Shown one piece after another: positions 16,142 through 24,056 of a DNA stretch of 64,000 nucleotides. Position 1 is the first letter of the stretch. Each line of letters begins with the position of its first letter. The DNA is taken from assembly GCA_049275655.1 (NCBI GenBank), contig JBASUY010000030.1, forward strand, positions 227,690 to 291,689, in the 5' to 3' direction. The position numbers and the translations under genes are program-made. Origin of the DNA: Sherwoodlollariibacterium sp049275655. Its GTDB lineage: Bacteria; Omnitrophota; Gorgyraeia; Gygaellales; Profunditerraquicolaceae. Under the pieces are notes generated by a model. It made no database searches. It was given only the letters and a program-made list of their open reading frames with translations, and was not told the DNA's origin.

Positions 16142-17212
16142 TTATGATAATACCTTATCAATAACCCCTCCGCCCACTACCTTATCCCCGTCATAAAATA
16201 CCGCTGACTGGCCGGGGGTTATAGCAAATTGCGGCTTTTTGAAATTAACCCTGATTTTGTTTCCGACTGGAGTTAAGACTGCTTTGCTTTCTTTATGATT
16301 ATACCGTATCTTTACTTTAAGGACAACTTTATTTTTAAAAGCTTTATTTACAAGATAAGGGCTCTTTAGCATAAACTCTTTAGAGAAGGCATCTTCTTTT
16401 TTACCTATAATAATAGTATGATTCTTATGGTTTATCTTTATGATATAAGCAGGATAGCCTAAAGCAATCCCCAATCCCTCACGCTGGCCGATTGTATAAA
16501 AAGCAATTCCCTTGTGTGCTCCTACGACATTACCCTTTCTATCTAAAACCTTACCTGAAACCATCTTGCTTCCAAGCCGTCTTTTTAAGAATTCCCGATA
16601 ATTATCTTGAGCAAGAAAACAAACCTCTTGGCTCTCCGGCTTACTAGATAAAGGTAAAGAAAAACTACGGGCTAATCTTATCACTTCATCCTTACGGTAG
16701 CTGCCTAAAGGAAAAAGCACATGCTTTAGCTGCCTTTGAGTTAATCTGTATAAAAAATACGATTGGTCTTTTTTGGCGTCTTTCCCTTTAAAAATAAATA
16801 ACTGCCCATTAAGCTTATTTACCCTGACATAATGCCCCGTAGCAAGAAACTTAGCACCTAAGGCAAAGGCTTCTTCTAAAAGCTTGCCAAATTTAATATA
16901 TTGATTACAAATAATACAAGGATTAGGAGTCCTGCCTAATGAATATTGACTGCAAAAATCTTTTATTACATAATCGTTTAGATGCCTTTGGATATTCAAT
17001 ATATAATGTTTTATTCCCAAACTTTTAGCTACTATCCTTGCGTCTTCTACAGAAGAATCATTGTAGGATGAGGTTTTGTATTTATTGGTTTGAGCCAATT
17101 TAAAGCGCATGGTAAGCCCTATCACCTCATAACCCTTGTGCTTTAATAAAGCGGCTGCTACCGAAGAGTCAATGCCTCCGCTCATTGCTACGGCAACTCT
17201 TTTTTTACTCAT
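16142..17212 (-). CDS. mnmA: tRNA-specific 2-thiouridylase MnmA
   Basis: 356 aa enzyme that puts sulfur on U34 of Lys, Glu and Gln tRNAs. The PP-loop AMSGGIDSSVAAALL (residues 9-23) activates the uridine with ATP; the two catalytic cysteines are C99 (NPCIIC) and C198 (EVCFLAQ). The C-terminal barrel with TPGQSAVFYDGDKVVGGG is complete. It needs a sulfur donor, for which the NifS-type desulfurase at 22463-23626 is a candidate. It starts a minus-strand run mnmA-nadA-rluA-uppP-pfkB-yqeY. Confidence 0.96.
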   Translation of the reverse strand: MSKKRVAVAMSGGIDSSVAAALLKHKGYEVIGLTMRFKLAQTNKYKTSSYNDSSVEDARIVAKSLGIKHYILNIQRHLNDYVIKDFCSQYSLGRTPNPCIICNQYIKFGKLLEEAFALGAKFLATGHYVRVNKLNGQLFIFKGKDAKKDQSYFLYRLTQRQLKHVLFPLGSYRKDEVIRLARSFSLPLSSKPESQEVCFLAQDNYREFLKRRLGSKMVSGKVLDRKGNVVGAHKGIAFYTIGQREGLGIALGYPAYIIKINHKNHTIIIGKKEDAFSKEFMLKSPYLVNKAFKNKVVLKVKIRYNHKESKAVLTPVGNKIRVNFKKPQFAITPGQSAVFYDGDKVVGGGVIDKVLS

Positions 17213-17238
17213 TCCGTATTCTTTTTAAAATAAATAAA

Positions 17239-17278
17239 AAGAGGACACTTTACAAATAACATAAAGAGACGTCCTCTT
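17239..17278 (-). terminator. Terminator of a possible small transcript
   Basis: AAGAGGAC (17239-17246) and GTCCTCTT (17271-17278) form an 8-bp stem with a 24-nt loop; on the minus strand it is followed by a T-rich tail. It separates the small transcript region from mnmA. Confidence 0.55.
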
Positions 17279-17400
17279 ATTAATAATCACTCGTATATTT
17301 AATTTTATTTCTTTTCAAAAAGTTTAACTAATATAACGACAAGAAATAGGATGTTTAACACCACAAGGAAGCTTAAGGTTTTAATACCTAATTTTTGTTA
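17239..17400 (-). ncRNA. Candidate small RNA or small-protein transcript
   Basis: A promoter-like TTTACG-16-TATAAT (17407-17434) and a terminator-like stem (17239-17278) bracket about 160 nt with no ATG-started gene. One frame (17305-17385) encodes a 26-codon single-helix peptide (KTLSFLVVLNILFLVVILVK) ending in LFEKK, but its only upstream start option is ATT after AGGT. Either a structured small RNA or a small membrane peptide with an unusual start is possible. I recognise no RNA family. Confidence 0.35.
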
Positions 17401-17406
17401 TTATTT

Positions 17407-17434
17407 ATTATAACCTCAAAATACAATTCGTAAA
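17407..17434 (-). promoter_or_regulatory. Candidate promoter of the small transcript
   Basis: Minus strand: TTTACG (17429-17434), 16-nt spacer, TATAAT (17407-17412). It lies just beyond the cold-shock gene terminator. Confidence 0.5.
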
Positions 17435-17441
17435 GAAAAAA

Positions 17442-17471
17442 TAAGGGGGCTGGGTTTATCCAGCCCCCTTA
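17442..17471 (-). terminator. Intrinsic terminator of the second cold-shock gene
   Basis: Perfect 12-bp GC-rich stem TAAGGGGGCTGG (17442-17453) with CCAGCCCCCTTA (17460-17471), 6-nt loop, followed on the minus strand by a T-run. Confidence 0.9.
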
Positions 17472-17489
17472 TTTTAGGCCTACCAAAGT

Positions 17490-17690
17490 TTATAATTTAT
17501 TTACCTTTGTTGCCTGTTCTCCCTTAGGGCCTTTTTCAATCTCAAATTCAACTTCTTGCCCTTCCTCTAAAGTCTTATAGCCATCACCCTGAATAGCGGT
17601 ATGATGAACGAATACATCAGCACCATCCTCAGGAGTAATAAATCCATAACCCTTTTGATTGGAAAACCACTTTACTTTACCTTTTGCCAT
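17490..17690 (-). CDS. Cold-shock domain protein (CspA family), second copy
   Basis: 66 aa, closely similar to the protein at 5778-5978 and with the same first residues MAKGKVKWFSNQKGYGFIT. RNP1 is KGYGFI; RNP2 reads VFVHH, where histidine replaces the aromatic residue of the first copy. A GGAGGAGGTG ribosome-binding site lies 9 nt before the ATG. It has its own promoter inside the end of pabBC, a leader of about 95 nt with a terminator-like hairpin, and a strong terminator after it. Confidence 0.97.
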   Translation of the reverse strand: MAKGKVKWFSNQKGYGFITPEDGADVFVHHTAIQGDGYKTLEEGQEVEFEIEKGPKGEQATKVNKL

Positions 17691-17713
17691 CTTTACTTCT
17701 CACCTCCTCCAAC

Positions 17714-17751
17714 AAAAAAACCGTAAGGCGCATCACTCTTTATCCTTACGG
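17714..17751 (-). promoter_or_regulatory. Terminator-like hairpin in the second cold-shock leader
   Basis: Minus strand: CCGTAAGG (17744-17751) pairs perfectly with CCTTACGG (17721-17728) around a 15-nt loop, followed at once by seven T (17714-17720) and then the ribosome-binding site. The stem base CCGTAA/TTACGG and the T-run are shared with the leader of the first cold-shock gene. Confidence 0.75.
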
Positions 17752-17790
17752 CTAAAAGACTTCAACTCCCTCTCTTTAACAACAAGAACA

Positions 17791-17818
17791 AATATACACT
17801 ATTTTACCTATTTGTCAA
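17791..17818 (-). promoter_or_regulatory. Promoter of the second cold-shock gene
   Basis: Minus strand: TTGACA (17813-17818), 16-nt spacer, TATATT (17791-17796). The -35 box lies within the last codons of pabBC. Confidence 0.75.
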
Positions 17819-19655
17819 TCGGTTTATTGCTTTTTTTAACCCTTACCTCCACCATCCCCCGTACCGAGTTAGATAAATAAACCTTATCTGCGCTTAGAAA
17901 TTCTGAAAGGGTAATCTTTTTTTCTTTAACTAGTCCTTTTTTCAACAAATACCCTCTATATATCCCTGCCAGAAGCCCGGAAGAAAGAGCCGGGGTATAA
18001 AGATTATTATTTTTCTTAATAATTACATTTGATATTGCTCCCTCTGTAACCTCTCCTCTGCTATTTAAAAAAATAACATCATAATATCCCAAGGCCTTAT
18101 AAAAAGTGTATTCCCGGTCATATAGGGCGCGGTTGGTCGTCTTATGGTATAAAAAGATATCTTCACTATCTACCCTATATTTAGATATGGCAACGTAAAC
18201 TAAAGCATCTTGCCTCTTAATCTTTAAATATTCAATATTAACAACCCCTTTGTTATTTAAGAGCATGCGTACCTTGTATCTTCTCCCCTTTACAAATTTC
18301 TCCTCTGCCTTTTTTAATTCTTTCAACAGATACTTAAGGCTGCAAGGATAACCAAAATACCCTGCTGAAGCCCTAATCCTATTTAAGTGCTCTCTTAGAA
18401 ACTTAAAGCCGCTATCCCATAGAATAGTTTCAATCAACTTAAAATTATAATTTGCCTTAGTAAGAAAGTCGGCCTTTAAAGAACACTCTTTAAACTCTTT
18501 TATAGGAGAAGAATCATAAACAATTCCGCTTCCAACACCCATCTGAGCATTATTGCCAAAGATAGAGACGGTTCTTATAGGCAGATTAAATACCGCTTCA
18601 TTTTTTTTAGCGATAAAACCTAAAGCGCCGCAATAAACCCCTCTTAACGATGGTTCAAGCCCTTTAATAATCTCAATCGTTTTTTTCTTAGGTACCCCGG
18701 TAACAGAGCCCCCGGGAAAGATGCTTCTAAAAATATCCGTATAGGCAATGCCCTTCTTTAGGGTTCCACTAACTTGGGAGGTCATCTGAAAGAGAGTATC
18801 GTATTTTCTTACCTTAAGAAGCTCAGATATTTTAATACTGTTGCCTTTAGATACCCTGCCTAAATCATCGCGGATTAAATCTACAATCATCAAATTCTCT
18901 GCCCTATCTTTTAAGCTTCCCTTTAGTTGAATTATATTCTCCCTATCCTCTTGTGCATCCCTGCCTCTTTTTATCGTCCCTTTCATCGGGATAGAAATTA
19001 TTTTATCCCCATCCCTTTTAAAAAATAACTCGGGAGAAAGAGATACGACAAGATGGTCTTTAAATTTACAAAATGCGCCGTATTGCACTTTTTGCCTATT
19101 GCTTAATTCTTTATAAAAATCAAAAACCGAGCCTAAAAGCTCAAAATTATACCTTGCGGTAAAATTTACCTGAGAGGTATCTTTTCCTCTTATCTTTTCT
19201 TTAATCTTTAAGATTTTGCGCCGGTATTCTTCAGGCGTGATATCAAGCTTTAAGTTGCGTATATAAAAACCCTTTCTTTGGCTACTTTTAAGAAAGATTC
19301 CTCTTCTATCCATATTAGTCTTGCCGGTCTTATGGTTAAAATAAAACCTCTTATCAAATACTGCCAGATGTATCAAAGGAACCCCGGAATATCTATCCCA
19401 ATTAAATTTAATATTCTCAAAGTAATACCCTAATTCGTAAGCAAAATATCCTGCTAAATAAAACATACCCGAATACCTGTCAATATCATCAAGGGCTTTT
19501 TTAATCTCTTTGTAGCCTTTTGCCTTTATTATCCTTACCGGGTCAACAAATAGATAAGTCATAAAATTTTGGCTATCAAAGAGCCTAGTCTCAAAAAGCA
19601 TAAAGTATTCATGATTATCTATAAAATTGCTGTTTATTTCAGGCAATCTTACCAT
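17808..19655 (-). CDS. Bifunctional aminodeoxychorismate synthase I / 4-amino-4-deoxychorismate lyase (PabBC)
   Basis: 615 aa fusion for p-aminobenzoate synthesis (folate pathway). The N-terminal half (to about 390) is a chorismate-binding domain with PMKGTIKRG holding the catalytic lysine and GGSVTGVPKKKTIE downstream. The C-terminal third (about 395-615) is a PLP fold-type IV lyase with EGAISNVIIKKNNNLYTP. No glutamine amidotransferase (PabA) gene is adjacent, so ammonia or a distant PabA is used. Its start overlaps the TonB receptor gene by 7 nt, so the two are probably cotranscribed. Confidence 0.9.
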   Translation of the reverse strand: MVRLPEINSNFIDNHEYFMLFETRLFDSQNFMTYLFVDPVRIIKAKGYKEIKKALDDIDRYSGMFYLAGYFAYELGYYFENIKFNWDRYSGVPLIHLAVFDKRFYFNHKTGKTNMDRRGIFLKSSQRKGFYIRNLKLDITPEEYRRKILKIKEKIRGKDTSQVNFTARYNFELLGSVFDFYKELSNRQKVQYGAFCKFKDHLVVSLSPELFFKRDGDKIISIPMKGTIKRGRDAQEDRENIIQLKGSLKDRAENLMIVDLIRDDLGRVSKGNSIKISELLKVRKYDTLFQMTSQVSGTLKKGIAYTDIFRSIFPGGSVTGVPKKKTIEIIKGLEPSLRGVYCGALGFIAKKNEAVFNLPIRTVSIFGNNAQMGVGSGIVYDSSPIKEFKECSLKADFLTKANYNFKLIETILWDSGFKFLREHLNRIRASAGYFGYPCSLKYLLKELKKAEEKFVKGRRYKVRMLLNNKGVVNIEYLKIKRQDALVYVAISKYRVDSEDIFLYHKTTNRALYDREYTFYKALGYYDVIFLNSRGEVTEGAISNVIIKKNNNLYTPALSSGLLAGIYRGYLLKKGLVKEKKITLSEFLSADKVYLSNSVRGMVEVRVKKSNKPIDK

Positions 19656-21442
19656 TTAACCCTCAAACCTCCTTCTATCCACCTACCGGGCGAAGGTATG
19701 CCGGCTATCTCCTGATATTCTACATTAAAAATATTGGTAGCGGAAAGAAAAATATTACTATTCTTATTAAGTCTATAGCTAAGCCGGATATGTGCCAAAA
19801 ACCAACCGCTCCTACAAGGAGCCTTCTTATAGGTAATACCAAACTCCTGAGAAAAAAAACCTAGATTAAATACTGATATAATGCTTGTAAGGTGACGGGC
19901 ATAATTTTCTCCGTATTTATAAATATACCCTTTGCTATCCCTACTCTTGTTGGTATACGCGTAGTTAATTTTTAGGTTTAACCGATCAGAGAATGTATAT
20001 TGGATATATTCCTCAAAACCCAAAACGCCTGAAGAAGCTATATTATGCGCCTCCCATCTTAATTGCAAAGAATCTGATTTTACCCAATCAATAAAATTAT
20101 CTTCATCCCTAAAAAACAATGCCGAACTAATAAAAAACTTTTGCTCTTTAAAAGAAACACCCGCTTCATAGGTTAAAGATTTTTCAGGAAAAAGGTTAGG
20201 GTTGCCAACGGTTGTAGGGTCATCATAATAAAGTTCGGTAAAGCTGGGGATACGCATAGCCTTTGAAATTCCCATATATAAAAAACTCTCTTCTCTATAC
20301 TTGAAAGATACCTTTGCTGCCCCAGTATATAACAGGCCCTTTCCATCATAATCATCAATTCTAAAGGCAGAATTCAAAGATAAATAATCGCTGAAACTAA
20401 AGGAATTATCAATAAATATACTTTCTTGACTCCGTAAATGCCCGCCTAAAATAGTAGAACTTATCTTTTCTTGGGAATATTCCAATCCTAAACCTACCTT
20501 TCCCAGCCAAGAGGTATCTTTGCTTAAATAAATACCCGGAGTATACATATCTGTGCGATGATGAACAAGGTATTTACTCCGAATGCCTGTCTTATCCAGC
20601 ATAAACTTATCAAAATGCCTACGCCAAAGAAAATTCGGCTTGATGGTTATTTCTCCTTTATCCAGATTAAGAGAGCTATTTAAAAGATACGTCCTTGTCC
20701 ATTCCCTAGAAGGATATCCTAGCCCAGGAGTATAAAAATCATACGCCCCAAACTCTTTCTCCTGATATCCGAAGTTAAGATTAATTTCGCCTGAGGAAAA
20801 ATCTAAGGTAGATGCCATATTGGCAGTAAATTTCTTAAAATCAGTGTCATCGCTAAAGCCCTTTGATGCCTTATTTTCAACTGAAAACCTAAAACCTAAA
20901 TCCTTTATCTTATTGCTTATGCTTAATAGCTGCCCATAAGAAGCATACTCTCCTGCGGACAATTCTAAGGTAACCCTTCTTCCTTCTGGCTTTTTAGTGA
21001 TAAAATTTACCGTTCCCCCTACTGCATCAGGCCCAACACCAAGCGGAGAAATGTTAGAAAGAATACTAATATTTGAAATATCCTCCTTAGTAACCGGGAT
21101 ATCGGAATTATGGTGCCCTGTCTGCGGGTCATTAATCCTTTGCCCGTTTAAAAGTATGCGTACGCCCTGATAATTAGAGCCGCGTAAAGAAAAATCTGCC
21201 TGCATGGAATCAACAGGCAAGCGCGACTGCAAATTCACAAAAGTAGTATTTAAAGCCTCTATAGGATGGCTGAAAGGCAGGTTTTGTAAATCTTTTTGGC
21301 TTAATGAATAGGCATCGTTATTTTCAAGCTTATTTCTTATTACTACTATCCTATCAAACTTATCATCCTGCTCTTTAGCATAAGAAAAAACGGAAAACAA
21401 AATAAAGGCACATAAAAATAAGCTTAACCTTAATCTAAGCAT
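19649..21442 (-). CDS. TonB-dependent outer-membrane receptor (BtuB-like)
   Basis: 597 aa. Signal peptide (residues 1-22, ending FSYA), a plug domain (about 28-150) with DSMQADFSLRGSNYQGVRIL and LNGQRINDPQTGHHNSD, then a 22-strand-type barrel ending in a terminal aromatic residue (GGLRVKW). This imports a bulky nutrient such as cobalamin, a siderophore or a chelated metal across the outer membrane; the ligand is not evident. No TonB/ExbBD genes are in the window. A consensus promoter ends 6 nt before the ATG, predicting a leaderless mRNA. It overlaps pabBC at its 3' end. Confidence 0.93.
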   Translation of the reverse strand: MLRLRLSLFLCAFILFSVFSYAKEQDDKFDRIVVIRNKLENNDAYSLSQKDLQNLPFSHPIEALNTTFVNLQSRLPVDSMQADFSLRGSNYQGVRILLNGQRINDPQTGHHNSDIPVTKEDISNISILSNISPLGVGPDAVGGTVNFITKKPEGRRVTLELSAGEYASYGQLLSISNKIKDLGFRFSVENKASKGFSDDTDFKKFTANMASTLDFSSGEINLNFGYQEKEFGAYDFYTPGLGYPSREWTRTYLLNSSLNLDKGEITIKPNFLWRRHFDKFMLDKTGIRSKYLVHHRTDMYTPGIYLSKDTSWLGKVGLGLEYSQEKISSTILGGHLRSQESIFIDNSFSFSDYLSLNSAFRIDDYDGKGLLYTGAAKVSFKYREESFLYMGISKAMRIPSFTELYYDDPTTVGNPNLFPEKSLTYEAGVSFKEQKFFISSALFFRDEDNFIDWVKSDSLQLRWEAHNIASSGVLGFEEYIQYTFSDRLNLKINYAYTNKSRDSKGYIYKYGENYARHLTSIISVFNLGFFSQEFGITYKKAPCRSGWFLAHIRLSYRLNKNSNIFLSATNIFNVEYQEIAGIPSPGRWIEGGLRVKW

Positions 21443-21448
21443 AGGCTT

Positions 21449-21476
21449 ATTATAAAATTAAGCTTTTAATTGTCAA
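21449..21476 (-). promoter_or_regulatory. Consensus promoter abutting the TonB receptor start
   Basis: Minus strand: TTGACA (21471-21476), 16-nt spacer, TATAAT (21449-21454), both perfect. Only 6 nt separate the -10 box from the ATG, and no ribosome-binding site fits. Confidence 0.8.
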
Positions 21477-21503
21477 CTTATAAAATAGTTTACATTTATT
21501 ATC

Positions 21504-22460
21504 TTAACGGCAATGGATAACATCTCCTGAGGTAACTTTCTGCGTTAAGCCGTTATCACGCCTGACTAATAACCCTCCGTCAGAGTCAATATCCACCGCC
21601 TCTCCTTCAATACACTCTTTATGCGAGTAAATTTTTACTCTCTTGCCTAAAGTAATTGATTGTTGGCGCCACTTATCAGTAATCGTAAGAGAGCCTTTCT
21701 TATTAAAAACAAGGTAGTTCTCCTCTAACCTATGAAGAATACCCTGTAACACCTGCACCCTGCTTAATTTATCCCCAAGCTCTAAACTTAAACTGGTTGC
21801 TCCGGAGAACAAAGTTTTCTTATCGTTATTTATATTTAAACCTACCCCGACAATAACAAACCCAACCTCATCTATCTCTGCTTTTATCTCAGTAAGTATC
21901 CCGCCTATTTTTTTATTATTTAATATTAAATCATTCGGCCATTTAATCTGTATATCTATAGGTATCAACTCCTTTAATGCCTCAGAGATACTTACTGCGG
22001 TTAAAAGAGTAATAACCGGAGCTTTGTCAAGGGGGATCTTTGGCTTTAATATTATAGAAAAATAAAGCCCTTTGTATTTAGGGGAATGCCAGAGCCTTCC
22101 TAACCTCCCCCTGCCTTTTATCTGCGTCTCTGCAACAACTATTGTCCCTTCTTTTGCCCCTTTTAATGCTAACTGAGCAGCTGTATCCATAGTAGAGCTT
22201 AATGAATCAAAATATAAGGCACTCCTGCCGAGAGTTTTTGTTTTAAGCCCATGATAAACCTGAAAATCATACAACTTATCCGGCTCAGAGATAAGCCTAT
22301 AGCCTAAATGCGGAACAGCGGCAATATCAAATCCCATCTCTCTTATCGCCTGGATATGTTTCCATAGGGCTTGGCGGCTAATCTTTAGAGAACGGCTTAA
22401 TCCTTCTCCTGAAAGATATCCGCCTTCTTTCTTAAGTAACCCTATTATCTTTTCTTCCAT
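21504..22460 (-). CDS. birA: Biotin operon repressor / biotin-protein ligase BirA
   Basis: 318 aa bifunctional type: a winged helix-turn-helix (residues 1-60, LKISRQALWKHIQAIREMGF), the ligase domain with biotin-binding GRGRLGRLWHSP (near 116) and KWPNDLIL, and a small C-terminal SH3-like domain. It attaches biotin to carboxylase carrier proteins and may repress biotin uptake or synthesis genes; bioY at 48931 is a plausible target but no operator is recognised. It is the last gene of the Nfu-DUF39-NIL-NifS block, 2 nt after nifS. Confidence 0.95.
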   Translation of the reverse strand: MEEKIIGLLKKEGGYLSGEGLSRSLKISRQALWKHIQAIREMGFDIAAVPHLGYRLISEPDKLYDFQVYHGLKTKTLGRSALYFDSLSSTMDTAAQLALKGAKEGTIVVAETQIKGRGRLGRLWHSPKYKGLYFSIILKPKIPLDKAPVITLLTAVSISEALKELIPIDIQIKWPNDLILNNKKIGGILTEIKAEIDEVGFVIVGVGLNINNDKKTLFSGATSLSLELGDKLSRVQVLQGILHRLEENYLVFNKKGSLTITDKWRQQSITLGKRVKIYSHKECIEGEAVDIDSDGGLLVRRDNGLTQKVTSGDVIHCR

Positions 22461-22462
22461 TA

Positions 22463-23626
22463 TTATTTAGTCTCATAAAGTGGAGACATTGCGCGGAGTT
22501 TCTCTACTACTTTAGGCAGGGATTTTAAAAGATAATCTATATCGCCTTCTTTAGTCCACCGGCCGGTTGTAATCCTTAAAGAACCGTGGGCAGTGGCATG
22601 GTCTAATCCTATGCTTAACAAGACATGGGATGGCTCTAAAGAACTTGAGGTGCAGGCAGAGCCGGTAGAGATAGCTATGCCTAACGCATCTAAACTCAAA
22701 AGCATGGACTCTCCTTCTATATATTTAATAGAAAAATTTACATTATTAGGCAATCTAAGCAAAGGGTCCCCATTAAGCCTCACCTCGGATATTGCCTTAG
22801 GTATCTCTTTAATCATCCTATCCCGTAAGGATATTTGAAACTTCTCCTCCTTATCCATATTCATACGGCACAACTCTACTGCCTTGCCTAAACCTACTAT
22901 GCCCGGAGTATTATAGGTTGAGGCCCTTCTGCCTCTCTCCTGGTCTCCGCCGTGTAAAAACCTATCTATCCTTACCCCTTTTCTTATGTATAAAGCGCCC
23001 ACACCCTTAGGCCCATAAAACTTATGCGCGGATAGAGAAAGAAAATCAACATTTAAAGTATCTACATTAACCGGTATATGGCCTACGGTCTGAACAGCAT
23101 CAGTATGAAAATATATGCCTTTTTCTTTGGCTATCCTTCCTATCTTTTCAATCGGTTGGATTACCCCAATCTCATTATTGGCATGCATAACGCTAATAAG
23201 TATAGTCTTTTCGGTTATCGCCCTTCTTAACTCATCTAAAGATACTATACCATGCTCATCCACCCCTAAATATGTAACCTCAAAGCCATGCGACTTAAGG
23301 TAATCACAAGGTTGGCTTACTGCGTGGTGTTCTATTACAGTAGTAATGATATGGTTTCCTTTATTCTTTAATGCCGAGGCTACGCCAAAGATAACATTAT
23401 TATTTGACTCTGTCCCTCCGGATGTAAAGACTATCTCTTCAGGATGCGCGCCTAAAAACTCAGCTAAAACTCCCCGGCTATCCTCTATAGCCCCCTTAGC
23501 CTCCTGGCCAAAAAGATGCATACTTGAAGCATTACCCGGTATATTAAAAAAGAAAGGCTCCATCGCCCTTAAAACTTCCGGGTCACATGGCGTTGTCGCT
23601 GCATAGTCTAAATAAACTCTCTTCAT
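22463..23626 (-). CDS. Cysteine desulfurase (NifS/IscS family)
   Basis: 387 aa PLP enzyme that takes sulfur from cysteine. The PLP lysine is K202 (LSAHKFYGPKG) and the active-site cysteine C325 in STGSACTSSSLEPSH, marking group I (IscS/NifS) enzymes with a long flexible loop. It is placed after the NIL-ferredoxin gene in a sulfur-handling block and could serve Fe-S assembly, MnmA and homocysteine synthesis. Start and stop are tightly packed with its neighbours. Confidence 0.95.
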   Translation of the reverse strand: MKRVYLDYAATTPCDPEVLRAMEPFFFNIPGNASSMHLFGQEAKGAIEDSRGVLAEFLGAHPEEIVFTSGGTESNNNVIFGVASALKNKGNHIITTVIEHHAVSQPCDYLKSHGFEVTYLGVDEHGIVSLDELRRAITEKTILISVMHANNEIGVIQPIEKIGRIAKEKGIYFHTDAVQTVGHIPVNVDTLNVDFLSLSAHKFYGPKGVGALYIRKGVRIDRFLHGGDQERGRRASTYNTPGIVGLGKAVELCRMNMDKEEKFQISLRDRMIKEIPKAISEVRLNGDPLLRLPNNVNFSIKYIEGESMLLSLDALGIAISTGSACTSSSLEPSHVLLSIGLDHATAHGSLRITTGRWTKEGDIDYLLKSLPKVVEKLRAMSPLYETK

Positions 23627-23646
23627 AGTATTTTAAAAAGCGCTTT

Positions 23647-24054
23647 TCAGAAATGCATCTCCATAGCGCGCGGTGGGCAAATCTTAATACACAACTCACA
23701 AGCGATGCATTTTTTACTATCAAATTTAACCTTGCGCGTCTGTTTATCTACGGTAAATGCTTCGGTCGGGCAAACCGGGACACACACCCCGCAATGAGTA
23801 CACTTATCTTCATTCCTTACTACATCTTGGCTTAAAGGTTGCATCCTTACCCCGCAGCCCTTTAAGTATTCTATACCCTTATCAAAATTATCCCTCTTAC
23901 CGCTTAATTCTAAAACCATAAGCCCTTCCTCTTCAGGGGTCACAAAGGCCTTAAGGATATTAAACTGTAAATTATACTCCTTAACCAATTTATATACGAT
24001 TGGTTGGTTAACTAAGCGATGGGGAAAATGCAAGACTATTCTTTTTGAAACCAT
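23647..24054 (-). CDS. NIL-domain ferredoxin
   Basis: 135 aa. Residues 5-75 form a NIL domain (ferredoxin-like fold also found in methionine ABC ATPases), followed by two 4Fe-4S motifs, C85-T-H-C-G-V-C-V-P-V-C-P and C116-I-A-C-E-L-C-I-K-I-C-P. In methanogens the equivalent (MA1822 type) acts with a DUF39 protein in homocysteine synthesis from aspartate semialdehyde and sulfide. Here the DUF39 gene lies 2 nt upstream, the same pairing. Confidence 0.92.
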   Translation of the reverse strand: MVSKRIVLHFPHRLVNQPIVYKLVKEYNLQFNILKAFVTPEEEGLMVLELSGKRDNFDKGIEYLKGCGVRMQPLSQDVVRNEDKCTHCGVCVPVCPTEAFTVDKQTRKVKFDSKKCIACELCIKICPPRAMEMHF

Positions 24055-24056
24055 AT

